Assembly (NCBI GenBank): GCA_947652605.1 | Contig: OX393576.1 | Span: 48,646,966 to 48,710,965, forward strand | Length of the DNA stretch: 64,000 bases | Reading direction: 5' to 3' | DNA from: Elmis aenea | Taxonomy: Eukaryota; Arthropoda; Insecta; Coleoptera; Elmidae | Shown: piece by piece, positions 1 through 12,193 of the stretch | How the letters are laid out: every line of letters begins with the position of its first letter | Position numbering within the stretch: the first letter of the stretch is position 1 | Program-made: the position numbers and the translations under genes | The notes under the pieces: generated by a model | The model's database searches: none | What the model saw: only the letters and a program-made list of their open reading frames with translations | What the model was told of the DNA's origin: nothing

Positions 1-600
1 TGTGGATGTAACAACAACCGAACTGTCTTTATAATGATTTAAAAACTAGCATGTCAACTACTACATCGGTGTCAATTATACCCACATTTACCTTAGATAA
101 AATTATAACTTTCTTGTTTTTTCTTTCTATTGTTCCAAAATTACTGCTGTCTACCTTCATAGCCTACTGGAAAATATTACGTTTCCCTAATAATATTCGT
201 TGTTCCGGAAAATATCAATTTAAGGTAAAAAATAGCATTCATATTTTTGAAGAACCATTCAACTTTCCATAAAACTGTTAAAACGTATTTTGGGTGTTGC
301 ACTTAAGAAGAATGAGTTATCGATGTTTAAAGTTTCACAAGTTTGACAAGCGTAAAAAACGCTCTGTATAATATTTCTTAAATGTAGCTAGTGCAAAGTA
401 TTAATTTTTTTTCAATCTAAATTTTAAACGAAGTCCTACTGCTTTTTTAAGGTTTTGTCATGTTGAAATTTTTTTAAAGTGCTGTATCGCTCCAAATTTT
501 TGTAAAAATTTAAATTTCTCGAAAACAGTTGACCTTAGACCCATATTACCTAATACATCTTTAAAAGTAAATACGTTAACGTCAGATACCACATTAGATT
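1..600. other. AT-rich non-coding sequence with an old repeat fragment
   Basis: No convincing coding exon. About 440-560 (word AAAGTGCTGTATCGCT and GACCTTAGACCCA) matches, with divergence, the stretch at 43420-43500, so this is a decayed copy of the same dispersed repeat. A short open frame at 51-272 has no recognisable motif. Confidence 0.5.
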
Positions 601-2520
601 CTAATATCTTTAATAATATTCTAGATATTTGTCTCAGGACCGATCACAGGTGGGGGGGGGGGTTGAAGCAGGACTAATTCCCGGATCTCGGTGTTGCAAA
701 GGGGGCCCGGATTCGAGCTACTACGCTACTACACAATGTTTTGTTTTAAAATACTCTTAAAATGTACGAGAACAGCGACGAATAAAATATAATTTTTTGA
801 AGCGTTATCTCTAATTTTTAAAAATTATATAGTTATATGCTCTTTCCCACTCCTTTACTCGTAGTTCACACTTTAGTGGCAGTGTTGTGATTGTGAGAGG
901 GCTGGTGTTCCTCTGTATTGCTATGTCGTCATAAACCATGTCGGCAAAATTATTAATTACAACTATTGAACAGGAGAAAGTTGAAAGAGTTGTGCGATAA
1001 GTTTTGTTTTTAATAAACTAGTACATGAAAAATTTTGGTTCATTAGTAAGTTTTGATGACAACGCCAGGAGAGGGTGGCATTAAAAAGTTTGACCGGGGG
1101 CGGCACCAACCCTCGCGACAGCCCTGGATACATGATTTATTATCTTAAACATTATTTATGGATCTACATTGGAATAGTTTTTTGTTTTCTTTAATAACAG
1201 ATTATTATTTTTATTATTAACGAATACTGAATAAAACTTAGTTTATCTTAAATTAAGAGGGAACATTTACCACTATATTGTTGTTTAAACCAAAATGGGA
1301 GTCTTCAATTTATGGGTACCTTTCTTAGTAAAAATGGATTGGGGGCCGTTGTCTATTGCCAGCAACTAATCATCGTAACCTCGTAGGATGTTTAATTTAC
1401 ACCGAGTTTAGCTTTTAAACTTATGTTCAAACGCGCATAACTGATTTAAATAAGTAATGACTGCGAATGTGTGCTGAATGACAATTAGTAAGGCAATAAT
1501 TCTCTTTCTTCCTGTGAATGATAATGAGCGCGATCCCCAAAATGATTATAACAACTGTAGCTGGCAGTTGTTGGTATACGAAAGGCGGCATAATAAAATA
1601 ACAATAAAAAATGTGTTCTTAGTTAAATATATGCATTAAACAGGAAGCAGTAGTTTGAAATTCTAGCATCGCTTTACCAGATAAATATTTATAAGAAACT
1701 TTCCAAATAATGGCGGATGCATGTAGACTTAACGGGCAGTATTAGTTTAGTTTGACTTCATAAGACTGACAGAACAGGGAAGGGCACATGACTGATGTCC
1801 CATTGTGGTAGCCATCCCGACATCAGCTATCAAGAACCTCTGCAGAATTCGTTATGCGCGGCGCTTCTTAACATGTAAATTAAAGGTTTCAGACTCGAAG
1901 TCTACAGCCAGTCAGCATTCATCAACGTTTGCGACCCTATGCATTATTAACGTTTTGCCAATGCTTTCGCTACGTTTTGGGAATATATTTTATACTCGTC
2001 GTATTGTCATTTCTGTTTTGTGGCGAAATTGATGACTTCCTTTATTAAGCGTTCGAAACTCTCTTAAAATAATGTTTGTATTCACGGATGAACTTTTCAG
2101 CAACCTTCAAAATCGTCGTTACTACAAAGCAATTGATTGCTGTGACGTTTAAATGATGTGTTATTAAATAAAGCTTAATAAAATATAACTATACTGAAAA
2201 AAACCGTAGGGTGTTGGTGATAAAATTGTAATATGTGGAATAATTTTTTGCTACAATATCCACTATTTTTAAGTATCTAACAACAATTTTTGCACTTTTT
2301 TAAGTCTTCTTTATTTAATTATCGACTTTCAATATATTGATGATCGATAATTAGTTTTAACCTAAAACATCAAATATTTTATTTTCTAAGAGTATAGGTA
2401 TAAAATTGAAACCTATATTTCCATCAATTAAAAATATAATTATTTTAAGGTTGTGGCTATTTGCACCCATATTAGGTACGAATAATTGGGTATTTGCACC
2501 TACTGTTATATATGTATAAT
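600..2520. other. Non-coding sequence, no gene recognised
   Basis: A G-rich run near 650-662 and a CAGGGCTG-type sequence on the - strand near 1110-1125 could be the two ends of a decayed hAT-like element, but no target duplication is visible. 1490-2180 appears single-copy within the window. Short open frames have no motifs. Confidence 0.4.
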
Positions 2521-2525
2521 GTATA

Positions 2526-2696
2526 CAGTGCTGCGCAGACAAATATCTAGAATATTACTGACTAAATCACAATGAAATTTGGTATTTGGTCCTTATCGTA
2601 TGTTTCGAAAATGAATAAAATATTGAGGTTGCAATATGACTTCCGGTTCAACCGAAAACGTTTTCAAGCTTTGAAATTTTAAATAAAACACCCTGT
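2526..2696 (-). repeat. Short TA-flanked repeat (CAGGGTG family)
   Basis: Ends ACACCCTGTA at 2689-2698 and opens TACAGTGCTGCG near 2524. Its body, read on the - strand, matches 43555-43740 (GAAGTC, TTGCAACCT, ATATTTGTCTG blocks). A second copy in the opposite orientation supports a mobile origin. Confidence 0.55.
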
Positions 2697-3120
2697 ATAG
2701 CCTCCATGGATAGTAAGTGGGTTATTACGCACGGTAAGCAAAAAGCACACTTTTTTAGAAATGTCAAAGTAGACTCACGTCAAACTTAACAGTTAACAGC
2801 GTACGTACAAGGTACAAGTGTGTTTACTATTAGATAAAAAAGCGATAAAATCGTATGTATTATGTGATCGTAGAAGAGGTATGCTACAAAAAGCAATCTC
2901 ATTCGTGGAAATACGCACTCGCCGCTACGCGGCTCTGTGTGCAACTTTTCCACTCGTGCGTAATATGCTTCACAACTCTGTTATGTAATAAACTATTAGG
3001 AAATTACATTTATATTACTACAAGGTATGCCTTCGCTAATTTTTGCATACATCGAATATTTAGGAGTTTAGGACCTAAATAAAACGTCATTACCGATATA
3101 TTTTTTTATGTACTTCATGT

Positions 3121-3420
3121 ACCTATAGGGTGTTCCAGTTATTGTGAACAGCATAGGGATCTCGTTAACGGTAAGAGATACAGAGTTGGTTAAATAAGAC
3201 AATATGACCTATGATTTAAGAACGGTTTTATAAACAAAAATCTTGAAAAAAGTAATAGTTGTTGGGCTATTGATAAAAAACAAACAAAAATGGTCTTTAA
3301 TTTTTGCTTGTAACTAGCTCATTTGAAACCACACTCAAAATATTTTCGAAATTATTGAGACACTTTTTGCCGTAGATTTGAACTTTGTTAATAAATTTTA
3401 CCCATCTTCATATGTTTTTT
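3121..3420 (+). repeat. Single arm of a CAGGGTG-type foldback family
   Basis: TATAGGGTGTTCCAG is followed by GGGATCTCGTTAACGGTAAGAG, which resembles the arms at 24765-24880 and, inverted, 26030-26129 and 58370-58480. Only one arm is present; the other side is replaced by the LINE remnant. Confidence 0.5.
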
Positions 3421-3433
3421 TTTTAAACTTCGA

Positions 3434-4735
3434 TCTGAGGAAGTAAAATCATATAGAACTATTAGCCTCCTTCCAGTAATATCAAAATTATTTGAAAAAC
3501 CGCTTCTGGGAAAGCTTGAGACCCGCACTGAAAGAAAAACACCCGATACCTGATCCACAATTTGGCCTTAGGGAAGAACATAGAGGTCTTTCAAGATAAA
3601 CTGAACTGCGAAATGCGCAACGAGAGGGGATGGCGGTTGAAATGTAGATCTTTCTAAAAACATTGTATTAATATAGGTTACAACCCCGTTGTGGAAAAAG
3701 ACGTATGTTTTTAGGTGGCGCAGTAATTAACGCGTAAGACGAGTTTTGGTTTCTTCGTCACAGTTCAGTTTATCTAGAAAGACCTCTAGTACCATGGAAC
3801 AATTTCATCGAAGTGTGTTAAAAATAAGAAAAACGCTGAAAGACAAAAATTACTGCGCCGCGGCATTTCTTGATATCGACCAAGCTTTCGATAAGGTGTA
3901 GATAGAGACTTACTGTATAAAACAAGACAAACATTACCAATTGATTTCTACATTTCCGAGTCAGACTACAAGAAGAACACTCACTACTGTCGATCCACTT
4001 TGGAGTTCCGTAAGGAAGTGTAGTAAACCCCATATTGTACTTACTTTACACGGCTGACTTCCCAACCAGCAGTAACATCACTACAGCTACGTTCGCGGAC
4101 GACATGGCAGTCCTAGCTACACACAAATTACCTACAATAGCTTCAAGCATCTTGCAAGACAACATAAACAAGATACAAAAATGGTAAAAAAAGTGGCGCA
4201 TAAAAGTGAACGAAAGCAAATCAAAGCAAATGACCTTCATTCTCAAAAAATATTATTGTCCTCCGGTTCGCCTAACAACCAGCTACTGACACAAGCAGAA
4301 AAAGTAAAATATTTAGGAATTCACTTAAATCGACGACTCACCTGGCGTAAACATATATTCGTAAACAGAACAACAAGGGTTTTAAAAGTAAGGAGCATTT
4401 ATTGGATCATTGGAAGAAAATCGCAATTAGCGTTGGAAAATGAACTGGTCATCTACAAAGTAATTTTAGAATCCGTATGGACCTATGGAATTCAGCATCT
4501 ACTTTCAATTCCAATATTGACATACTACAACGGTTTCAATCCAAAGTGTTGCGGATAATCGCAAACGCACCCTGGTACGTTCCTAATAAAATAACCAGCG
4601 ACGAGTGAGTGTTAAACAGGAAATAAAGAACCATAGTGTAAACTACCACCAACGGTTAAGTACTCATCCAAACATACTAGTGATGCAACTCCGTAAAAAA
4701 ATGATAGGTTACCGTAGGCTTAAGCGCTGAGCTCC
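3434..4735 (+). pseudogene. Jockey-like non-LTR retrotransposon reverse transcriptase remnant
   Basis: Reading in shifting frames gives conserved RT landmarks in order: SYRTISLLPVISKLFEKP, then QFGLREEH / STMEQFHR, AAFLDIDQAFDKV, the catalytic box TFADDMAVLA at about 4088-4117, VKYLGIHLNRRLTWRKHI near 4300-4360, ESVWTYGIQ, and LQRFQSKVLRIIANAPWYVPN. These are hallmarks of Jockey/I-type LINE RT C-terminal halves. The frame is broken by stops, frameshifts and a 200 bp insertion. No endonuclease domain or poly(A) tail is seen, so this is a dead 5'-truncated copy. Confidence 0.85.
3583..3774. mobile_element. Small TA-flanked MITE inserted in the Jockey RT
   Basis: Terminal inverted repeats: GAGGTCTTTCAAGATAAACT at the left and the near-complement ending GAAAGACCTC at the right, each flanked by TA. 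The RT frame reads QFGLREEH just before and STMEQFHR just after; removing the element plus one TA rejoins them in frame. This marks a Tc1/mariner-type target. The exact ends may be off by a few bases. Confidence 0.75.
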
Positions 4736-4739
4736 CAGT

Positions 4740-6100
4740 GACTTACCAACTAGATTTTAATCCCCTTTAATTTTAGTATTAAATGAAATCCCAGTAGCTA
4801 ATCATTAACTAGCAGTTAAGCAACTAAAAGGAGTTCACCAATGGGCAACCTCCTACATGTCAATGTATCAGTTTCTTCATATAAATTACAGAATGTCCAT
4901 TTGGGACAGATTGTAATATTTTGGCAGTCAAATAGAAAAACAAACATTTTTAACCCTAGGTATTTAATATTAGATCAAATTATAAATACTGCTAAAAACT
5001 ATAAAAAAGTCTGAAACATTTTTATTCAACCACTTGTCTAAGGGCTAAGATTATATCCGCGCAATCTGTAACGACAGTTTAATCGGATCATTCGCGTGTT
5101 ACTCAATATTATATCCACGTATAAGATTTATATAACTGATTTTTTTCTATTTCCATTCACCGCTGCAAATACGTCACCATACTCGATTACTGAAACGAAG
5201 CAATAAATCCTAAAAAACTTTTAAACGCAGATCTGCGTGGAATAGAAATATTCGACAATAAAATATCAAATCCGTTCAAGCGTAAAGACTATTCTGTTCT
5301 TCGATTCACGTTGAAAGAAACACAATAACGCGTAACATAAATCAACCAGACCGAAGCAGTCGTAACAAATACATAAATTACAAAACATTAAAATAAAGTT
5401 ATTTGTACAACCTTTTATGTTTAAACAGTATCGGACTGGGATATGTACAATACATCATCTGTGTGCCGTATGAAGCCATTAATGTATATAAGTACAATGC
5501 AATACCGGTATTCCATCGTAGTGTCGAGGGTAAGTTAAGTAGCTCGTTTTGTTGCGAACCGACGCATTCAATAAGGACACCAAGCCGGTTTAAATCAAAG
5601 CCAGGCAATAAATCGCGAATTGAAAAGAATTTGCAATGAATGAACGCAGATCTGGAAGTTTACGGCATTCATGGACCTGCAACACAACATTCTCTCCCTG
5701 ATTTATGTAAAAAGCAGTATCTTTTAGTACTTTTGGCTACCATTAGAGGTATTTCCTAAATTAATTAATTTAAAAAAGTTGTACCTACTCCTCTAAAGCC
5801 CGATTGCACAAACGTCTGTCAAATTTAAAGGACGATTATTCCTCGGTAACTACTAACATAGTGGTTGTTACTAAGCATATGCCATTTGATGTTTCGTCAT
5901 ATTTTAACAGAACTTTGTGCAACTGCACTATTCTTTAGATTACAGTTTTTCAAGTGCAGTCCGCGGCTCCCTACGGGTTCTGGATACCCTTTTACGAGAT
6001 CAGCAAGATTAAAGCGATTTTTATATTAATACTTAAAAATTATTTGTCCGTATCATACTCATTATCTAGCTAATGTACTGCTTTCGTATTATCATAATCA
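4740..6100. other. Non-coding AT-rich sequence
   Basis: No exon, RNA gene or repeat structure recognised. Overlapping short open frames on both strands near 5400-5640 lack any motif. Confidence 0.4.
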
Positions 6101-6105
6101 CGTTT

Positions 6106-6546
6106 TTAACTGGGCCAAATATTAACGGAAACGGTCAACTAGGCGCTGTCAACTGGGCGATATGGTCAACTGGGCAACAAGGATTTTGCGCCCTCATGTT
6201 AGCATGCGATTTGGCGATTTGTAATTATTATTGGTAAAATATACTTACTTTCGAACTACTTAAGAAAGATATGCTTAAAAAAAGTGATCCGAAAATAATT
6301 TAAAAATGTAAAGTTATGATCTGTTCAAGCATGTCTTTCTTAAACGATTCTAGAAATTTTGATATAATGACAGTTCTTCGAAAGTAAATTTCTATATTTT
6401 AATTTTACCAATAATTACAATAACAATCGCCAAATCGTATGCTAACATGAGAGCGCAAAAGTTTTAAAGTTCCTGTCGCCCAGTTGATTATCGCCCAGTT
6501 GAACGACTCACCCAGTTGACCGTCGCGTCGCCTAGTTGTCGGTTAA
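6106..6546. mobile_element. MITE with iterated CAACTGGGCG words at both ends
   Basis: Left end carries TAACTGGGCC (6106), GTCAACTAGGCG (6134), GTCAACTGGGCG (6148) and GTCAACTGGGCA (6165). The right end carries the complements CGCCCAGTTGA (6477 and 6492), ACCCAGTTGAC (6510) and CGCCTAGTTGTC (6529). Inner inverted repeat: TGTTAGCATGCGATTTGGCG near 6197 against its complement near 6428-6447. No coding capacity. Termini and target duplication are not precisely fixed. Confidence 0.7.
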
Positions 6547-6549
6547 CCG

Positions 6550-6985
6550 ATACTTCTAAGTACAAATTGTTTATTTTCCTATATTCAAGGCAATAACTTT
6601 GCCTGGTTTACTAAAGATGTACATCTTCGCATAAAAGGCTCATTTCCACATTTTCTTGCTTTTCCAAAGTTTTTGGTTTATTCGAAGACTAGATTTCTGG
6701 AAAGACAATTACTACCATATTGTGCAAACAGTCGAGTAAAAAGTTTGTTGGAGTTTTAAGCCTTCTTAAAAAAAAAAAAAACTGTTTTAGTAGAAATGGT
6801 ATATGGAATTCTCAAAATAATAAACAAGTTTAAGTTGATGTGGATATTTAGTCACAGGTAACTTCTAGATTGGTTTTGAAAATCGTATTAAAATTTGTAG
6901 TCACAAAAGTTTTAAAGCAACGTCATATATTTATTTACTTGGCATTACTAGATCTTTACATCACATCTTCCTTTTTAATTGAAGA
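6550..6985. other. Non-coding AT-rich sequence
   Basis: No gene or repeat recognised; a poly(A) run lies near 6768-6780. Confidence 0.35.
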
Positions 6986-7204
6986 TTAACCTTTCCCGGC
7001 CGGCGTGCGGAAAATTGCACTAAGGACGGGGTGGGATACAAATGTATCCCAATCAGTTTATTGTTTCTTTGAATGAAAATGACAAATTTTATGATATATG
7101 TAATTTGGAACACTTTAGAAAAGGCATTTAGAATGCAAAAAAACTTTATTCAACATACATTGAGATTACAAATCTTTTTTTTTTTAATTTCTGTTTTCTG
7201 TATC

Positions 7205-7690
7205 TTACAAATTATTGTTTTTGATACTGTGGTGGGAACAGACATATTTAGAACACTTTTGACAACTATTTCTTGTTCTTTTTTTTTTCGGACATATCAT
7301 ACAGCGTTTAGAAGGTGTAGTTGGTACCGGAATGTGTGCTTCGGCGTTTTCAACTTCTTCGGGACTCATGTAGCGGATGGCCTCCTTAACTCTTCTGTCC
7401 AAACGTTTATTCTGTAAACTTTGAATGGCATTAGGTTTTATAAGTTCACGTCCAAGTTCAAGTAAAAAGTTTCTTCTGTAGTTACTATCTTCATTCACAT
7501 CTGGATTTTTAGTTGTCCAAATTACATAGGTATGCATTTAGTGCAGCAATGTCCAGAATATTTTGAAATAATACAAAAGGCCATCCTTTTGTAAGTATAT
7601 TCATTCATCATCTTATCCATGGTATCTCCAGAACCTTTGGCCTTGTTGTAATGTTCTAATAATGAGAAATAATATTGTGGAAATAAAAAT
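7205..7690 (-). pseudogene. piggyBac-like transposase C-terminal segment with cysteine-rich domain
   Basis: Translated pieces on the - strand: HYNKAKGSGDTMDKMMNEYT (matching the family KxxGVDtlDqm block that carries the last catalytic Asp), then in shifted frames WPFVLFQNILDIAALNAY, then from 7537 YVIWTTKN, RRNFLLELGRELI and a C-terminal cysteine cluster RCMICPKKKRTRNSCQKCSK with VCSHH. At least two frameshifts (near the KR-WP junction and at NAY-YVIW). In piggyBac this Cys/His domain binds palindromic end sequences. Confidence 0.85.
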
Positions 7691-7728
7691 AATTAAATAA
7701 AGTAATATGAAACTAAAAAAAAATTAGC

Positions 7729-7899
7729 TCACTCTTCAGAGCTGCTGAATTCATTTTCTTCTTGTAAGTAGTCATCGAATTCAGAAGTATCCGAAAAAAC
7801 TTCGTTTTCTATAAATTCTTCATCTGATTCTTCAATCCATTGCAAAGCTGTTAGGTGGTCGCTTTCTTTGCTAAGATCAAGCCTGCGTTTTTTGGACAT
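7729..7899 (-). pseudogene. piggyBac-like transposase N-terminal acidic segment
   Basis: Begins MSKKRRLDLSKESD and continues as a Glu/Asp/Ser-rich stretch (EESDEEFIENEVFSDTSEFD) to a TGA after 56 residues. Acidic N-termini are typical of piggyBac transposases. A GTGAGC donor-like sequence overlaps the stop and an acceptor-like ATTATTAG precedes the C-terminal part, so an intron is conceivable, but the catalytic domain is absent either way. Confidence 0.75.
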
Positions 7900-8289
7900 T
7901 GCTGTTGCTCGATATTACATTTTATTACTATATCTTACAGAATCTAACGCATTGTGGCACAGAATAGAAAGATGTTTACTGAAATATTTGGTCAAACGAA
8001 TTTTTTTACTGATTGAAATACCAAAGGTCACGTTACAAGGTGGTAAAATATGATGTACATATAAGACGATATGGGATATGGGATACAATTGTATCCCAAG
8101 CATTTAATTATTTTTTATCGCGTTAATACGCAAACAGAAGTCGGAAATCAATTTGTCAGCGTACTTCAATCGGTATAAGTGACAATTACAAAAATTGGCG
8201 GTGTCGAAAAAAAAATTTGAAACAAAATATAAGAAAAAAACTCTTCCTGGGATATATTTGTATCCCACGCAGGCCGGGAAAGGTTAATC

Positions 8290-8935
8290 AATAAATTTAG
8301 ATTGTCCCTTTATCAGTCTGCCTGATCTTGTAGTTACATTTTAATTATTACCAACGATGTCGTTATCAACAGAAACGTATTTATTATTTGTATTTCTAGG
8401 TTCACTTTTTCTACTAGTCTCACAACCACATTATTATTATATTATTTACGTTTGTAATATCTGTTATTTCCTCTTGGAACTTTATATGAACCAGGTGTGT
8501 TGTTAGTGTTACTAATTTTAATAACACCGTGGTAATAACAACTGATAACACATTATTTAAAATGCCAATCGTAACCTTATACAGTGTTTTTTTTCCTTGA
8601 TTATTTACTTAAGTAGCTTTTATCATTTTCGTTATACATATATTACATTTTGATACATTAAAATTAATTTTTAATTATTGTTAACTAATGTTTTATACTA
8701 TTCGTCTGTTAAGAACTGTTGCTGTGGAGTTTGCAAACAACACCAGTTAAAATTAAAAATATATATATTGTACACGGTTGTTACATTCGTGTTTTAAACG
8801 CAGAATGCTCTTCTGTGAGAAGTGGATCATATCAACGGTATTCAATAAGGTTTTGATTATCGTTTTTGCAAATTGTACAAACCAAATTATTAAAAAGCCG
8901 TGTTTAGAATATGACGCATGAGATTAGTGCATAAT
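8290..8935. other. Non-coding AT-rich sequence
   Basis: Nothing recognised. Confidence 0.35.
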
Positions 8936-8939
8936 TAAT

Positions 8940-9311
8940 CATGGGTTTTTGCCCGGAGCTGGAGCGGAACCCGGAGCAAATAATTTTGATTGCTCCACTG
9001 CTCCAATTTATTATGTGCAATTTTTTTTAAAACTACTTTTTTTTTCAACGTTTGAAGAATTATGGTTTGTTTTTTTCAACATTTATTTAACTTAACTTTT
9101 TTGTTAGGGTCATATATTGTTATTTTTTACCAACTTCTACATATCCGGTAAAATTAAAACTTTGCTTTTAAAAACCATTTTTTTAATCAAAAAACTTTTT
9201 TTAAAAACGTTAAGAATATTTGGAGCATGGAGCGGAGCCGGAGCAGGCATTTTGATTCCGGAGCGGAGCTGGAGCGGAGCAATTAAAAAGTTGGACTGCT
9301 CCAAATCCCTG
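8940..9311. repeat. GGAGC-rich element, possibly an hAT-type MITE
   Basis: Blocks of GGAGC/GGAGCT repeats near 8954-8977 and 9221-9280 are embedded in AT-rich DNA. The right end, read on the - strand, starts CAGGGATTTGGAGCAG; the left end starts CATGGGTTTTTGCCCGGAGC. This looks like a degenerate hAT terminal repeat, but no 8 bp target duplication is evident. Confidence 0.45.
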
Positions 9312-9319
9312 AATGAATG

Positions 9320-10505
9320 TACCTATCGTTTTTAGAAAAAAATCGGTGGATTATTAATCCGCATATCCGGACGCTAACTATTAAAAAAAATAACTAGCTT
9401 TTTGTTAATATCGTTTATACTCACAACAAACTGTTTAAAGTTAAAGACTGATAATTCGGTTTACAAATGAGATATTATAGGTATTTAGGTGGATGTTTTA
9501 GTTATTTAAGTTACTTAAATTATCTATTATACTTTCATTTAGCTATAAAATGTAAAGAGTTTGAAAAACGGTTGCCGATTTGTTTTCAGCATTTATTTTC
9601 TTATGCTTAAGAATACCTTTTTTGACTGACAAAGTAGCACATAGCTGTGAAACTGTTAAAGAACATAATTTGAAATACGTTTTGCCCATCTTTAGCACAT
9701 TTCGTCGTCTATGCTGATTTGAACGTTTAATAGATTCTAACTTGTGGCAAATAAATGTTTTTCAAAAATGTTTGCTAATATTTATTTAACTTTACATTTC
9801 TTTCGCCAAAATAGATAAATTAGTTCATGAAATCTAGCTTAAGCTTGTAGATAAAGCTTTAAATTTAGTTCATTTTAACAAGTTTTTACAAATCGATATT
9901 AATTAATAATATGTTCTACGCCTTTTTGGATATTTAGAACAAATACCGATTATTATTATTATTAATAAAGGAGATTTTAACAACTATTTACGTGGAAAAT
10001 AAAATAAAATGTATTATTTTTCAGTTCGAAAGCTTTTTAATTACGAAAAATCTTCTGCAAGGTTGTTTTCGATTCTACTTTTAATAAATAAATTTCTGTT
10101 CAGTTTAGTAATATCGATAGATGTTTAAATTTAAATTAAATTCACAAGAGATTAAGATTGTAATAATTTTCGTACGTAATATATGGTTTTTGACATTATA
10201 TGTCCATCTACCGAACGTATTACTAAGCTTGTACACTACAGGATTCCTATTAGGTGCACAATATTGTACATTCAAATGGAGCCTACAGTTAATGTCTAAC
10301 ACTTCCGCTCTCCTACGCCAGATGGCAAAGTGGGTTTCACTTTAGATTTTTATTGTGCTTAAATATCAGTTGAAATGTTAATTTTAAATGGCATTTATTA
10401 TTATATTGTTGAGAAAATTAATCGTAGTACAATATAAGTAGATATTTAACTATAAGTCAATGAAAAATAAGTCTAATACCGCAAACTACATGTTTTTATT
10501 TTACG
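9320..10505. other. Non-coding AT-rich sequence
   Basis: No gene or clear repeat; overlapping short open frames on both strands near 10105-10345 have no motif. Confidence 0.35.
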
Positions 10506-10512
10506 AAATATA

Positions 10513-11389
10513 CCGGGTTATTTAGTTAGACTGTCGCACCCCTATAACTTTTTAAATTCCCTATTAAATGACGTCCAATTGTTATCTCTTCGATGACGTA
10601 TGTCAAATCCGCGACAGGCAACTGTTCTCTTTTAAATTGCATAGTATACATTTTGTAACTGATTCGGATAGAAAATTTAATTCTAAATCCGACCGTGTAT
10701 TAAAAAGGTATGCTTACATAAGACATTTTTCGAGAAAAATCAGTTCAAAGTTTATTCTAATCATAGCAAACAGTCTATTTAACATAACAAAAAACGATCA
10801 AATCTTGAAAATTATACTATAACTATCAGTGGAAATGTATTAAAAATTAATTTTTAATAAAAATAAGAACAAATAATAAACGTCGACATAAAAAATTAGG
10901 CTTTAATGTATTCACATTCCAAACACAGTTTGTTACTGCTTGATTGAAATTAGAGTCTAATTTTTTTATGTCAACGTTTATTATTTGTTTTTATTTTTAA
11001 TAAAAATTAATTTTTAATACATTTTTTTATTGATAGTCATAGTATAATTTTTAAGATTTGATCATTTTTTGTTATGTTAAATAGACGTTTGCTATGATTT
11101 GAATAAACTTTGAAGTGATTTTTCTCGAAAAATTTCTTATGTAAGCATACCTTTTTAATACACGGTCGGATTCAGAATCAAAATTCTCTATCCGAATCAA
11201 CAACAAAATGTATACTATGTAATTTAAAAGAGAACAGTTGCCTGTCGGGGATTTGACATACGTCATCGTAGAAATAGCAAATGCACATCATTTAATAGAG
11301 AATTTGTCACCGTTTCCAAAAATATAATGTTTGTTGGGGTTATTTTTAATAATTAAAAAGGGGTGCGACAGTCAAACTGAATCACCCGG
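10513..11389. mobile_element. Foldback element with 390-440 bp arms (CCGGGT ends)
   Basis: TA-flanked. The left arm opens CCGGGTTATTTAGTTAGACT, the right arm ends with the near-complement CAAACTGAATCACCCGG. The arms pair along their whole length (for example GACGTATGTCAAATCC near 10594 against GGATTTGACATACGTC near 11248), with a loop around 10905-10950. Open frames inside each arm are mirror images and not genes. A short relative lies at 16650-16853. Confidence 0.85.
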
Positions 11390-11394
11390 TATAA

Positions 11395-12185
11395 ACTACA
11401 AACGAAATCTGACTATTTTTATGAAGTACAAAATACTGATGTAACTTTGTGTACAAAATGTATGTAATTAATGCACATAGGTACCTACGTCAATTAAATT
11501 GCCGATATAATCATACCTTTTTCTTAGGTTACAAGTTCAAGTACACTGACGTACAATACTAGAAGATTAAGACACGAATTATTTGAAGTATTTTAATGAT
11601 ATAGGTAACAAACAAAGATTATAACTCAGTAGTAGCTGTTATAGGATAATAAATAAGTTTTGAAATAAACGAAAAGTACATGTGCACTAACTCTTTAGTT
11701 TAAAAGAACTTTAAAAAAATGCATCGTCACATACCACATATCAACGGCAGAGTTGTGGTTCAAATTTTTATTGGTTATTTACAGTGTAAAATAAAAAAAG
11801 GGTTCAATTATTACATATTATTAAAAAATGCAATGTCTTATTAGTAACACAGAAAATCGTGTAAAATAGAAAAATGGACTTTTATATTACACAAATGTTT
11901 ATTTACGAGATAGGATTGCCTAAAATACTCTGTTTAAAATCAACATTGTCGTTTGATTACTGTTTTCATTTTGGATAATTTTCCGCCATGTTTCTGAAAG
12001 AGTTCAAAATTGTTTACGTAGTAAATCAGCATGATGTTTAAAATATTTACTAACGCAATTTTGTCCCTACGGTAACGTACCCAATACAAATTTGAATAGG
12101 AAGTATTGAGGTGCTGCTTATAGAAATTAAATGAGTTACAAAGTTTGATCAACTTGTTTTGAGATTAAAGTATCGTTTAGTGGCG
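11395..12185. other. Non-coding AT-rich sequence
   Basis: Nothing recognised. Confidence 0.35.
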
Positions 12186-12193
12186 ATCTATCA

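Larger units (their letters stand above)
6990..8283 (-). mobile_element. Internally deleted piggyBac-like element
   Basis: Flanked by TTAA at 6986-6989 and 8284-8287. The terminal inverted repeat is CCTTTCCCGGCC / GGCCGGGAAAGG. Three palindromic motifs lie inside: GGGATACAAATGTATCCC at 7033-7050, GGGATACAATTGTATCCC at 8080-8097 and GGGATATATTTGTATCCC at 8249-8266. The body carries the two ends of a piggyBac transposase on the - strand with the catalytic core missing. Intact ends mean the copy could once be mobilised in trans (inference). Confidence 0.92.

Noticed and set aside
51..272. 73-codon hydrophobic open frame near the window start
   Set aside because: Low-complexity AT-rich sequence, no start context, splice signals or motif.
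635..1125. Possible hAT element between CAGGACCGATCACAGG and a right end complementary to CAGGGCTGTCGCGAGG
   Set aside because: Ends match weakly and the flanking 8-mers do not agree.
7033..8266. GGGATAC palindromes as possible operator or terminator hairpins
   Set aside because: Their fixed positions relative to piggyBac-type ends fit transposase-binding sites better than transcription signals.
10568..11266. Matching open frames on both strands (84 and 64 codons) that read like a small protein family
   Set aside because: They are the two arms of one foldback element, and the mirror symmetry explains the similarity.
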